Assembly: GCA_942486035.1 (NCBI GenBank) | Contig: CALNXK010000103.1 | Coordinates: 1,421,001 to 1,485,000 of the forward strand | Origin: Porites lobata | Lineage: Eukaryota > Cnidaria > Anthozoa > Scleractinia > Poritidae | Length of the DNA: 64,000 nt | Direction: 5' to 3' | Part shown: positions 1 through 12,400 of the stretch, piece after piece | How the letters are laid out: each line of letters opens with the position of its first letter | How positions within the stretch are numbered: the stretch's first letter is position 1 | Notes under the pieces: model-generated | Told to the model about the DNA's origin: nothing | The model's database searches: none | Seen by the model: only the letters and a program-made list of their open reading frames with translations | Made by a program: the position numbers and the translations under genes

Positions 1-170
1 GGTCACCCGGGCTCATATGAAGAGGCCCTTAGGCAAAAACTTTGAAACAATCATAACTGAGATGATCTATGTAGACATAAGAAAACGTAGGAAATGCATA
101 AAAGTGTTTTTATTGTTAACTTCTCATGTCTGGGGGTATTTCTTGGAGTATTTATCCAACTAACATAATT

Positions 171-896
171 AGGGCTTCTGATATTTCGCGGAAAAAAAAG
201 CAAAATTTCGCGGGATTTTCAGGGGCAAATTCGCGGAAAAATCGGCCGATTTCGCGGGATTTTCGCGGGAAAAAAGTCAAAATTCCCAGAACAATCGGCC
301 GATTTCAGGCAATTTTCGCGGGAGAAAAGTAAAAATTCGCAGAAAAATCGGCCCATTTCGCGCGATTTTAGCGGAAAAGAGTCAATTTTCGAAGGATTTT
401 CAGGGGCAAATAATTTCCGAAGAATTTCTTGGGAAAATCGGCTGATTTCATGAGAAATTTCGGGGGAAAACTTCGCCAAGAAACAATCAGTAAAAAACAG
501 CCGATTTCGCTGGGGTTTATTTTGCGTCGATATGACCAGCGTTGGTGAACGTTTTTTTTAACATGGATAATCATTTGCTCTTTCAACAACAGTTCGCTCG
601 AGAAATAACGCTATCAACATTACGGTTAGTGCCCAGTTTTTCGCAACGTTCATGTAAAAAAAGTCTGGTAGTTTTGGGACGTTGTTTACTCGTTGCAGTG
701 ATGAAGTTTCAAGCTAAATTTGGACGTTTGGGGTTAATAAAACCGGTCTAATAGCCAAATATGTTTTGCCGACATGTATTTGGAAGTATTTCTGGGGGAT
801 TTCGCGGTATTTCGCGTTTTTTGGGGAATTTCGCGGGATTTTGCGGAAATACCAGAATTTCGCGGGTCCGCGACCGCGCGAAATATCAGAAGCCCT
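171..896. mobile_element. Inverted-repeat element with internal CGCGGGATTTT tandem units
   Basis: The two ends carry the same 20-base inverted repeat, AGGGCTTCTGATATTTCGCG at the left and its complement at the right. The interior has an imperfect tandem array whose units start with AATCGGCCGATTTC at about 240, 293 and 346 (period 53), with looser copies near 436 and 497, all mixed with variants of CGCGGGATTTTCGCGG. Flanks CATAATT and CATAATC could be a decayed target duplication. No long reading frame of interest is present, so this is read as a non-autonomous DNA element. The superfamily is not assigned. Confidence 0.65.
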
Positions 897-1059
897 GCAT
901 AATCAACTCTTGTAACCATGCAAATTAAGGAATTACGAAAGTGGACACAAAATTAATATTATCATACCGTGAGTTACAGTAAAAAAAGTGTCACAAAGAA
1001 TCTGTAACATTACTACCGGGAAAGATAATCTTTAGGGGAGTTTTCCTTTTTTCTTAGTA

Positions 1060-1883
1060 CAGTGGAACCCCGATATAACGATATGCCAAGGGAGTAGTGG
1101 AATTAGATCGTTATATCGAGGTATCGTTATAATCGAGACTCCCGATATAACGATATTGTCGTAAAATAACCGAAAATATCGTTATATCCGGGTAAAATTA
1201 ACATGTACTTTTTTTACTACATATTGTTTAATTAAACTTGTAATGAGTATCAAATGACTCACAAATGTAGCGTTTCAAGCACGCAGCAATGTCCTTAAAC
1301 AATTTGCAAAGTATTAAGACGTTATCATGGTTACACAACAAGGTCTGTGGTATGAATCGTAAAAGGGAAACAAAACAAAACTGAAACATTTGAAGTTGCG
1401 ACTGTAATCGTCTTTACTTTTCGCTGTTCGCTGTCTCATTTGTTTTATTTGCAATTGAAAACGCATCCTCCATCGCTGAAAGAGAGGAAAGGAATTCTCT
1501 CTCTCGTTCGCCTGAATCATCCAACGTAATAATAAAATCTCTAATTGCTTTGACAGCTTCAGTAGCTTGCACAGGAGTCAGGCCTAGGAGCGTAGGTTCA
1601 ATCACTGATATATCATCATCAGAGTCTGACTTGTCCCCTTGCATGAGAGCTGGCATGCGCGATTGTATCTGTGTACTGATACTGTAATATCGTTATATCA
1701 GGGAAGATTTTACGCTCCTGCGCTAAAAACTCATCGTTATATCGGGAATATCGTTATATCGAAGATCGTTATATCGGGGTTCTGTCCCATACATTTTACT
1801 GTAACTTTTGCCGGGACATAGCATATCTATCATTATACCGGGGATATCATTATATCGAGGATCGTTGTTTCGGGGTTCCACTG
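1060..1883. mobile_element. pogo/Tigger-like DNA transposon, internally deleted
   Basis: The element starts CAGTGGAACCCCGATATAAC and ends with the matching inverted sequence GGGGTTCCACTG. It is flanked by TA on both sides (1058-1059 and 1884-1885), as expected for a Tc1/mariner-pogo target site. Many GATATAACGATAT-type subterminal repeats lie inside both ends. It carries only a short 3' remnant of a possible transposase on the minus strand (1414-1656), so it cannot be autonomous. Confidence 0.75.
1414..1656 (-). pseudogene. Remnant of Tigger/CENP-B-like transposase C-terminus
   Basis: This 80-codon frame lies wholly inside the TA-flanked element. It reads as an acidic stretch (SDSDDD) followed by a helical segment with TPVQATEAVKAIRDF, then SLSAMEDAF. 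An acidic segment followed by a short helical tail is what the C-terminal ends of pogo/Tigger transposases often look like. The DDE catalytic core and the DNA-binding domains are missing. The assignment rests on position in the element plus general composition, so it is tentative. Confidence 0.45.
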
Positions 1884-2038
1884 TACTACGAGCAGCAAAT
1901 TAATGCTTCCAATGAGATAATGATTTTTGGGCAAAATGAAGAAGGGCTCTGCTTGCAGGTTTCAAATGTATTTAAAAAATACTTTAATTTTTGGTTTCTT
2001 ACATGTATATTTAAGTTTTATTTCATGTTAATTTTTAG

Positions 2039-4128
2039 GATTCCCTTGATATGGCCTTACCTGCCAGTCAACTGGCTAGTCGTATTCCTGATCCATATAT
2101 TCACATGTGGGCTGCGTCACTTCTTAGGGGTGAGAAATTTCATGTAAAGTGCTGCATGCTTTTACCTTACTTTCCACCACAACTGATTTGTTGCTAAGTT
2201 TGAAAAACTATATGTATCTTTTGTAAAGGACCATGTCTTATGTAAACATGTTTCAGGCGAAAATATTAAGTAATAAGGAAAGAGTACTAGGATGTTAACA
2301 GGCCTTTGTTATGTTTTGAATATTGTCTGAAGTGGCTATCTTTATTCTCATTTGTTCTTGGTTTATTTATTTTTAACAGATTTGTATGGACTGATGGGTG
2401 ATCCTGTTACAGCAAGTGACTATTATCAAATACACAGCAGTTGTACCAAGAAACTGCTTGATAGTAAGTTGTCATTATTATTTTAAGAGAGTATAGTGAA
2501 GTATTATGTTGACTCTAAAGAAAAAACAGATACTTACTTTCAGGGCCGTCATTAAGGGCTGCAGGCTGGGGATTTCTATGAGCATGAGGAAAATAGAACC
2601 AAAGACCACCCTAGCTGTTGAAACCCCGGCCCACCAACTAAGTGCATTTACTTGACAACTTAAAGTTTTACTGGCAGCCCTGTTTTTTTGCCATCTGGTT
2701 GGAAGTTGAATATAAGTTCTGTCACATTTTATAACTCATTGCAAAATGTTTAAGAAAATTCTTTAAAGTTACCTTTCACTGGTTGCAAAGAAAGACAGTT
2801 TTACGGCTTGCCATTTGGGCAAGTTGTTGCAAGTATGTACTACCCCAAGAGTACTTTAAGTAGTCCAAAAAAAGTTTTGATGAGCAGCATTGATTACAGC
2901 TCTTCTGTAATTTGAATTTCCCCAAAAACTTCACTTGCCCTTCAGGAAGGATAAGAACAGGATTCACTAGCCCGATTGCAAAATCCACTAACCCTGGGCT
3001 ATCGGGCATGACTTTCTTTGCATACTGCATTCATTTCCAGTCTCTTTTTATCAGTTTTTTAAACAAAATTAGGTGACACAGCCAAGTCAGTTTGATTGCT
3101 AAGACAACAGATGTACAGTTGGTACTGGCATAATGTCTTCAGTCTAGGTCTTATGTTCATAATAGCTCTAATAATAGAAGGGTTGTGGTGACTCTTAGTC
3201 AGGGCATTTAGAGCTGATGATACCTAGTGAGCCTCGGTTAACTGTCAACGATTAAAAACAAAACACAAACGTCTGCCATGAAGTGCATTATAACAGATTC
3301 TTATCATATACCAAGCACCTTCCGATTGAGATAATAATGTAGTGGCCTATTTGGAATGGGAAGGAAAACCCAGTACCTCTGGTGCTGAGCTAAAGTTTTG
3401 TGTACCTTATCCTTCTAGATCACATGCAAGCTGGACAGATGCCAGAACACAGACTCACTGAGGTAACCTTGGTCCCCTTTTATTAATAACTATAACAAAG
3501 TTCACTAATCTGATTGGATTTATCTGCAGCCCTGATTTCATCATTAACAGGATAGTGTAATAGTGTAATGAACATGTCGTGCAAGTAATAAGAATAGCAT
3601 ATGCCATCATGCATGCACATTTGAATGTTTTTTCTTTTTTTTTTCTTTTTTTCACTTCTAGCAATAAGGAATGCTAAAAATCTTGTGTTTTAATTTTGAA
3701 ATAGCCTGAGTTATCACAAATTTGTTATACAGTGTTATAGCTAACTGGTAACAACTTTGTGTCATCCAATTAGGTCTGTAAATGCAGATACTCCTGATAA
3801 AACAAATCAGACTCCTGCTACGTGGTGTTTACCTCTCGCATGATTACAGGCCACATTGGATAACACTCAGTTTATTACCATTATGTTTAATGATTTAAAG
3901 CAGAAGTGTCCAACAAATGATCTGAGAAATTCCTGTGGCCATTAATCAAGAATAACAGTATGCCTGTCTGCAGTTCCAGTTCTTTGTAAACTATAACTGG
4001 TGTAAATTTTCATTTTTCTCCTTTTATAGTGGACTGGCAGCATCAGCCCATCTAAACAACAGACAGCTGCAAATCAAACTGGATTATTAACAATCTTCCC
4101 CCAGGCTGGGCCCAGCAGTGTAATGTAG
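2039..4128 (+). CDS. MAU2: MAU2-like cohesin loading factor subunit, 3' part
   Basis: Four exons splice with consistent phases: 2039-2129, 2380-2463, 3419-3462 and 4030-4128. Each has an AG acceptor, and the three internal donors are GTGAG, GTAAG and GTAAC. They give the last 105 residues of the protein and a TAG stop. The peptide contains QLASRIPD, WAASLLRDL and PEHRLTEWT, which match my knowledge of the C-terminal TPR region of MAU2 (SCC4). MAU2 binds NIPBL (SCC2) and loads cohesin onto chromatin in the nucleus. Earlier exons must lie left of the window; I found no convincing upstream exon in 1-2038. The pogo-like element at 1060 would be intronic. The next gene is GATAD2, as in human, which supports the call. 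Confidence 0.85.
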
Positions 4129-7100
4129 TGACCTTTGCAAAAGAGATGAGGCTTTGTAGCAAATCAACATCAAGTGCATCTTTTGGAGCAAAAAGCATTA
4201 AGCATCTTTGTCATACTTGTCATGTAAGGATGTATCAGTGATGTAGCTGCAAATGAAGTATACTCTATATCACTTTGATGCGGTGTTTGTTCAATCTTCC
4301 CAAAGTGGAACTCAGTGTGATGTAACATCCTTTGCACTAGTGAAAAGATGGCGTCTTTCTGACTTTGGCCTTCAGTTGCTCAAAAGTCTGCATGAATGTG
4401 CATCTGTAGGAACACTTATACATGTCCTTTTATATGCAAAAGACATCAACATTTATAAAAAGCCTTGGTTTGCTGGCATCATTTTGTTCAGCTTCCTGGT
4501 CATCATCATCATCATCATCATCGTCATCGTCAAGTAAAGGTGTCTTTACCTTATATTGAGAATGATGTTATTACTCTAAAGCTGTGGGTGACATGCATGT
4601 CCCTTTGTTCTAGTGGCTTCTGTAGTGACGGGATCATTCCTTTCATTTGGTAGGAACTTCATGCATCATACAACATTCAGCTATTGAAATACTGTATGTG
4701 GTTCTTGGAAGTCACTAACAAATAGAATGCTACAGTCATAAACGTTTTTATTGTCAACATAGTTGAACTTTTTATGTTGTGATTAATTGTATTAATGATA
4801 ATGGTAACAGAACTAGGTGTTGTCCAGTGTGTATAGGTAATCATACAACTTTGAGTTCAATTTGAAATTTATTCCCACGAGTGGTTTTTTCAAAAAGTAT
4901 CAAAATTCCAGACTCTACAGAGAGAATGCCATTTGAGCTTTTTTAAAAAAAAACAATGTGTACAAATAAACTCCAAATTGAAGAAAAGTCATGTCAGACT
5001 GAATACTCTTTAATAACAAACAGGAAAAATTTTTCTTGAGAAAAATTTTTCACCAAAACAGTCTGATAGTGCAATTCGATGAAACAATAACCCAATCTCA
5101 TCCCTCATCTCAAAGTGGCCAATATAATTCTATTGTTTATTAGCCAATCATAGCTCCATTCTCTGACATATTTGCTTCTTATTTCCTGGGTTTCCATTAT
5201 ATTTCCTCATTTTTGTTGTGATTACTGAAAACTGCATTGCTCTCAGCCAATCAGATTTAAGAAATTTTTTCATTTTTGTTATCATGTCTGTGGACAAATT
5301 GGACTGTGCACTGTCCAGTCATTCGATTTTGTTATGTTATGCATATGATTACAGGCAGAATTGGACTTCACTCAGTTCTATTGACATTATTAAATGATTA
5401 ATTATGCATATTATTCTATGCCTAAATGCCTAGCAGTCACCATGTTTCTTTCAAGACTTTCAAGACTGTGGTAACAAAGACTTGTCATGAAAGAACTTGG
5501 AAAGATTATTGATTAGGAGTGGATTATTTTCTTTTTGAAAACATGGGACACCTTGTAAAGTTGTAAAAAATATTGTTGTGATATTTTCTTATGTTTCTGG
5601 TAACTATGGTCACCAGGTTGACAATTTTTTTTTACTCTAAGCTAAATTGTTTTGTGCATAAAGTATATGATCAGTCATTAAATGTCTGTACAGTGATGTA
5701 TAGTGATGTATAGTGATGCTTGAGTCTTTTGGTTCTTGATAATGTGTTCTGACAGGCCATTACTGCCAGAAAATGTTGCGCTTCAATAAGTAATTCACTA
5801 GTGGGGTATAACAACGGTGCGGATCTAGGATAAAATTAATACTGACTGATTTCCTAAACGATTGCCGAAGGTGCAAGCTTCTAGAGGGTCCGGGGTCAGG
5901 CTTCCCCAGGAAAATTTTGGATTTTTAACTCCTTAAAGTCCCCTTTTCTTTGGTTCCTGAGTCATTCAGATGGGATATTGGCCAGATTTCAACTTGGAAA
6001 GAGTTTTTCATTATTAAAAAATATATTTATTATGAAAAATCTGACTGATTTCCGAAAAATGGTGGAAACCTGTGTGGATCCACGCCTGAGCAATGCATGC
6101 TGCACTAAAAATTCAAACTAAGCCACTACACTAACCCCATGGCTGCAGAAGCGTTTTCGGTGCTACAGTTGACATTTTTGTTGGAGGTCTACACAGCAAA
6201 TTATGGTTGCCCCCAAGAGGCAGCTGGGCAGTGGGTTGGGGGCTGGCACTTGTCTACCACTTGGGCTTTGGGGCAAAAAGATGGCTGACAGTTTAGACTA
6301 ACACTGTAGACTGAATTAATAATTTGTGTGGTATTTAACATCACAGCCTTACACTTAGGGCCCTTTTTAAACGACAGAACTGGCAGGCCAGATCAATCAT
6401 TTCTAAAATGAAATATTAGTCTTTGCTCGAAAATTTTACTAAAACCCATCAATGCTGTGAATATACAATTAAGGAATAAACCAATCAGGCTGTATCATAG
6501 TCCTGATTCTCCTTACAACCGGAATGGTCTGGCCAGCCAGTTCTGAGAAATGTTAAGCCCCCTGAGAGGGTGCTTACCATTTAGCCAGAAAATTCCAAAA
6601 TTCTGCACGGAAGATGGTAATGTCATTTTTCTGAAATTCCAATAAAAAATTGAGGACTACGGTTTTAGGTAGTCCTTTTATTTGGGTTAATGGACTGTTT
6701 CTTACCATTTACCAATTTCTCGGTTCTCGTGCTGCAGAAATTCACACTTCTTTGGATTTCCATCAAATGGTTGGCACCCTTCATTCCAGTTGGGTGATCA
6801 CAATTTGTTCTGGTATAGAATTTAGGTCCATCAGGTACCAGGTTTTACTACTTTATAATCCAGGTATCACTAAGTTATGAGATACAGTTTTTGTAAAAGA
6901 GAAATATGTTTCTCTGCTCTTTTTGCCCTTATCATCAATAGGATCACTCTTCTATGATTGGTGACCTTTTGGAAGCTGAAGAAAGACAGATGCCTTTTTT
7001 AATAAAATCTCTCTCAACTGAGTGAAAAATATATATCATGTCTGGGGACAATTTCTCAGTACCTTGAGGGTGCTGTAGTTTATCGTCATTTATTTTTATT

Positions 7101-8943
7101 GGTAACGAAAAAAGGATACCTTTTTCATCTTAAGATCATTTTCAAAACATTATTAACGCACATTTCTTCTAAGCCTAAATCTGAAGTTAAATTCTAAAGA
7201 GAGCATTTCAGTGTAACTTAAAGCTTATTGTGTATAAATTTCCTCCTTTGTTGCGAAAACGAAACCTTTCTTTCATATTTCCTTTGTTTTGCCTGTCAAA
7301 TTATATTTGTACTGATGTAGTTCTTGATTAAAGTGTGGCGAAATGCGTAAAAAGTATTCGTTTAGGCCTTTTCTCAAACCCATAAGTTCATATTTTCTAA
7401 CAACAAATGATATTGGAAACAATTACAAGGAGCAAAATATTAACGATAAAATGTTAGCGTATTAAACCCCCAAAACTATAATGCTCAGCATTTTATTACA
7501 TGTTAATATTGCATTGGTTTTTAGAATATCTAGTTTTAGATTGACATTTTCAATGTGAAAGGCTATATCATTTACAAGCCGAAAACAACAATAATATTAT
7601 ACAGACAAGCATTGTTTTGTTGGTGGTTAAATAGCCAATCACGAGCCGCTAATCAATCAAGTGTTCAATATCCCATTGACACAACACAATCCTCTGTTTT
7701 ATGTGTAATGAATTGACATAAATTAATTTGTCGAATTCCACCTGAAAAAAAACGGGATGCATTTAACGGTGCAACCGCTATCCAATAGGAACCCGGAAGA
7801 TTCGCAAACGGATTATTTCAATCTTTTTCAATCTTGTTAAGTGACTTCTTACAGTCCGGTAAAACAGCAGTCCTCTAAGGTCTTTACCATCCGTTCAAAG
7901 TGCCGACCCTCTGAGCATAAGTGCACCTAACAAGTATTGGAGAATGTGTGGTGTGTTGGTTATGCCATGAAGGTTTCGTATTGAAAATGTGCTCAGAGGG
8001 GAATCACCCTACCAGGCATGTTGCTACAGTAGTTACTTTTTTTCTGTCACGATCAAAATCAAGTTAGAGCTAGTTAGGTACCATTTGGTAGGTAAGCCAT
8101 TGGTTTTGGACAAGTTACTCTATTTCCTTCAATTTTGCTCAAGTGGTAACAGTACAACTTTTTTGTTTATTCCAGAGGGAGAAAAGATTACTTTTTGTTT
8201 ATTAAGCTTTTTACTGCCTGCCGACAATTACTCACTGTCACCCAACCAATCATTGGGTGTTATCACAAGTGGATTAGTAAACGTCATGAGTGCTGCCAAT
8301 AACACCTGCACACAAACTTGTCAAACCGGTTTGACCACTTTCCCGGATGTCACAGTGGTTACGTCACTTCTTTACAGTACAGCTTTTGTTGCCCAGGCAA
8401 CGGGGAGATGTGAAAGCTTTTTCCAGATTATGATTGGTCCATTTAGCATTTGATTGACAGGTAGTCGTTTTCGACACAGCGGGTGTGGGAGACGATTTTT
8501 GTGCACACGTCCATCTATCAGAAGGTTGTGGCGTTTGATTTCATGTTCCCGCCCCTATCTCTTGGTTGAAATCCCAAATACTTTTTTGCTCACAAAGAGG
8601 AAATTAACGAAGAAGTTTGGATTGACCTCAAAGTACATACTCCCTGGAGAATTCACAGTTCACCTAGCAGAGTAGTTCGTCAGGACACGGGGTTACAGTC
8701 GACAACTTTTACACGACCACACTTCACACCGCCATTATTGTGTCGTGTTCGTTGTTGCAAACACCACATGGCCGCCGAATGAAAGAAAACTTCGGTTAAT
8801 GTTGCTTCCTGAAAGTCGTCGATAACTAAGCATCGCCTGTCGTCAAGAAAGCGCTCATATCCGTTGAAAGAACCTAGAAAGATAAATTTAAAAAAGCCGT
8901 ATCGTCGGCTAACTTTGTTGGAAGCAGACTAAATAACAACGTT
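4129..8943. other. 3' UTR of the MAU2-like gene and intergenic DNA
   Basis: No convincing coding exon was found. The first part should contain the MAU2 3' UTR; candidate AATAAA signals are present (for example near 4968), but the end cannot be fixed. A CAT microsatellite lies at 4501-4531. The motif ATGATTACAGGC followed by a TTGGA core, seen near 3840, 5346 and 27430, is a scattered repeat. The plus-strand frame at 7989-8453 has no recognisable domain and looks like chance. Confidence 0.5.
4501..4531. repeat. CAT/CGT trinucleotide microsatellite
   Basis: Seven CAT units are followed by interrupted CGT and CAT units. This is a simple sequence repeat in the 3' flank of the MAU2-like gene. It gives poly-histidine or poly-isoleucine in false reading frames. 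Confidence 0.9.
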
Positions 8944-9342
8944 TCACCATTCGCTGCACAAATTATATTCTGTAGCAGCCTCGTCCTCGAGCCGGTCACG
9001 TTTATCCTCTGAGCTGGAATTGAACCTTTGAATGTGAAGATTCATCTTTAAAGTATCTCGCAGAATACAAAGGTAGTTGTGGTCTAAGTTTATTTCTTGA
9101 CAGTAGAGCCTAGCAGAGTTTGTTTCAACCAGCTTTCGAATCAATGGCAAGTTGCCTTCCGTTACTCGTGTCAGCCATGTTGTCATTGGCGCCAAAATAT
9201 ACTGCGCTGAAAAGGAATTCCGTCGGACAATGGTGTTCTCCTCGCGGTTATTGCATTTCTTGTCGCTATTTGGCGATATTTCGGTAAATAGATACTCTAG
9301 CCATCTACCAGGCTTTAAATACATGAATTGAAAGCTTGTCAC
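8944..9342 (-). CDS. Uncharacterised ORF, head-to-head with GATAD2
   Basis: A 132-codon frame runs from ATG to TGA on the minus strand, about 150 bp from the GATAD2 start codon and transcribed away from it. The segment TEGNLPLIRKLVET resembles one helix pair of an ankyrin-type repeat, but no full domain can be seen. There is no signal peptide or membrane segment. An internal ATG gives a shorter 80-residue version starting MTTWLTR. It could be a small real gene or first exon sharing a bidirectional promoter, or a chance frame. I do not recognise the product. Confidence 0.3.
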   Translation of the reverse strand: MTSFQFMYLKPGRWLEYLFTEISPNSDKKCNNREENTIVRRNSFSAQYILAPMTTWLTRVTEGNLPLIRKLVETNSARLYCQEINLDHNYLCILRDTLKMNLHIQRFNSSSEDKRDRLEDEAATEYNLCSEW

Positions 9343-9474
9343 GCGTAGAAAAGCCGCTGCTTCAACATTTTGCCGGCAAATTTATGGAAGATCATTGTCT
9401 TTGTTATGATTCAAAATTCTAAATAACGTTCTGTCGAATCCGAGAATGTTTATAACAGATTTTAATGCGAATTT

Positions 9475-9491
9475 TTTTTTACTTTACAGGA
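9475..9491 (+). promoter_or_regulatory. Strong 3' splice site just before the GATAD2 start codon
   Basis: A T-tract followed by ACTTTACAG ends two bases before the ATG at 9492. This is a textbook acceptor, so the first coding exon is probably preceded by a non-coding exon or by a trans-spliced leader. The upstream ATG at 9465 would then be intronic, which favours 9492 as the start. Confidence 0.6.
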
Positions 9492-12400
9492 ATGGAGTCG
9501 GAAGTTGTCACCAAAGGTTCGAAACGGCTAAAGTTATCGCCAAACAAAGCTGAACTCGACGAGGAGATAAAACAGGATGTTGGTGAAGAGATTAAGCTGG
9601 GTAAATCGTCTGGGGATACGACTTCAGACGAGCAAACCGCCGAAACGAAGAAAGAGGCCAAGTAAGTGGAGTTAGAATAAATTGAGATAGTATTTTGTCT
9701 TTGCCTTAATGTCACTGGGTTGAAAACGGTTCAAGAGAAATAATGTGAACCAACAAATTTAATTCTCTTTGTGACACGTGTTGTACAAGTTGGTTGGATT
9801 TATTTTTAACACGCAATGATCTTTTTGATCTTGTATTATTTTTATAGAAAGAACTTCTCATTTTGTGTATGTCATCTTTGAGTTGGATCTCGAAACTGTT
9901 TTCCTTATAGCATCGGCTTTTTTTGTTGGAACTGTTTTGTGATTTTTACACCTCTTTGAGGAGACAGAGCGTCGTTGACAGTCTCGAAATTTATTGATTA
10001 CACTTGATCGATATGCTTCCGATATTTTTAGAAAACACCCACAATTCGAAATTGAAATAAGGGGAAAATCTTGAAGTACCTTTTGCGACAAGTTATTCTG
10101 GAAAACTAGATGTTTTACTGTATTAACGATAGAACTTATCTTGGTCCAAGGTTCTTTGTTAGTTCAAAAGGTTATGGCCTGAATTTTAAATCAATCACCA
10201 TTTCTTCAAAAATATCATCCTTGCTGTTAAAGTAAGATGGAACTTAGAAATACTTGAAGAGAATGTGGGTAAATAATCTTTTAACCCGAGTCAATTACTT
10301 TAATTCTGCATGACAACTTGTGGAGATTACTAAAGCTTAATGTTTGTCTCGACTGCATTGTGCTTGAGACGAACCAAAATGTCAAACATGTAAATCAGAT
10401 TATAACTGACTCATTGATCGTCTTCCCCTTAACAGTGGCATGCTACCAAAAAGCACTGGCAACTGGGTCAAATAATGACTAGCAACATTTAATCTTCATG
10501 CTCACTAAATTGACAACAATAATTTTAAGAAAATTCATCAGCAAGGAAAGTTTCTCTCTATCATTGATATTTATTCAAGAGAATAAATAGTGGAAGCACA
10601 GATTTTTAGTAAGTGAAACATAGGCCCGGTTGCCAGATGTCGTAAGTCTTTTGACTTGCATATTGAGTAAAAAGAGAAAGAAATGGCATATCAACTCGTA
10701 GGGAAGTGTGAGAAAAACTATCTGTAAGTACATAAATGGCACTGATCTTAATTGCCCATGAAAGTAACAGACAACTTATGGTAACTGGATTTGAGAGAAA
10801 ATCAGTGATTGAGTGAAGCTGTACTAGAGTTGACAGTCTTGTGACTCATTTCTGTTTTTTCCTTACCTTTTACTTCAAAAGGATGAGAAACAGACAAAAT
10901 TCAGAGTTTGTATAAAGCTGAGGTGACAAACAAGAAAACATCATTTTGTGATACAGTTGAAACTCCATTAAGCTGCCACCCTTTAACCAGTAATCAAGTT
11001 CTGAAATAATTATTGTGCCATCCCAACCAGAGTTCCCCTGTTATTGTCACCTCTATTAAGGGGTCACCCTTACATTAGCCTTATTCTAAAAATATGATGA
11101 AGGGAAATAGTCAGTCAGAGAATGTGACAACTGATTGTGGACCAGTAATACTGTTCCCATTGTTTATTTGTTTTCAAATAGAGTGATGTTTCTGGTAAAG
11201 ATTAATGCTAATTTTTGAAACTTCTATTGAACAGCCAGCAGGGTTTTCACAAAGAATTAGTAGCTGGAGAAAGGGGTAACTTTAGTGGAGAATATTGTGA
11301 AAGAGGCTCTATGTCTGAATATAAAATAGTCATAGGCTATCACACGTTAGCCGGAGAATTCTGTGTAGTAAATGGATAGTTCTCCAATCTCCGTTGCCTA
11401 ATGAACACTCTGAGCCAGTCAGCATTACCCGAGGGTGGCGGCCTAATGGAGGTTCAACTGTATCAAGAGAATGTGTCATTGTTTTATAGAAACTTGGTTC
11501 AGTTTCAGTATTTTGTGTTTTCCCCGAAGCAAGCAATTGTGCACCCTATACCAAGATTATCATTGATATTAACACAGCTCATCTTCAAAGCAAGTGTTAA
11601 ACCTGAACTATTATACTTTTATCAAGCAGAAAACCCTCTTCCAATCAGTATGCATTTTCTTTTCTCTCCAGTGAATCTATTTAAATAGTCAATCAAGAAC
11701 TTTATTCTGTTTTCCTTGGCTTGGGCCTCCAATAAAGTAAAGCTTAGTGGTGGTTATTATATGGCTGTCGGTTTTCGCCATGCAGTTGGTCAATTTTCGG
11801 TCCTTAACTTGTTTTATGGACCAAAATTTCAAAAGCAAATGCCCATTTTGCAGCTATAAATCTCTTTATTGTGAAAAAGGTTTAGAGAAAGTTATAAGAA
11901 GTCTGTCAACCTTGAGGACTTGATTGTTGACTTCTTAGTTCAACATTTTAACCTGTGCTATTTTGTGAACAAAGCAAATGAAGAAACTGAATCATAATCT
12001 TGTTGAAGAAGAGGATTCCATCAAGGTACTTGAAAATTTTATCTCAGTGCACAGTTAAGAAGACGAAAAACGACTGGCCGAGATTTGAGACATTTTGCCT
12101 AAGAGAAAGCAAATCCTTCAACAAATTATATGATAACAAACATACCTACACCTGGTTATCTTGACAAGTTGCCTTTTGCAGTGTGTTTTTTTTTTTCAAA
12201 GACCAGTGAAAGAAAGATGGAAGCAACTTTGATTCAGACAATTTCCAGTTTTCAAAAGACATCCAGTGTCACAAAGGCAAGAGAATAGTTACAGTGCTCT
12301 TAGTTTTTGACCGAATAAACTTTTTCAACATGATGCATTTGCATTTTGATGTTACTTTCAATGGAAAGCCGTTGTAATGTGCTATTGTCTCCATGAGCCA

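Noticed and set aside
1..170. Possible upstream MAU2 exon at the left edge
   Set aside because: No frame here joins in phase with the exon at 2039 and no donor site fits.
4465..4653. Poly-histidine small ORF
   Set aside because: Created by the CAT microsatellite; no other coding sign.
7989..8453. 154-codon plus-strand frame that might be a membrane or secreted protein
   Set aside because: No signal peptide, no regular membrane pattern, no domain, and composition like non-coding DNA; the length is within chance for this much sequence.
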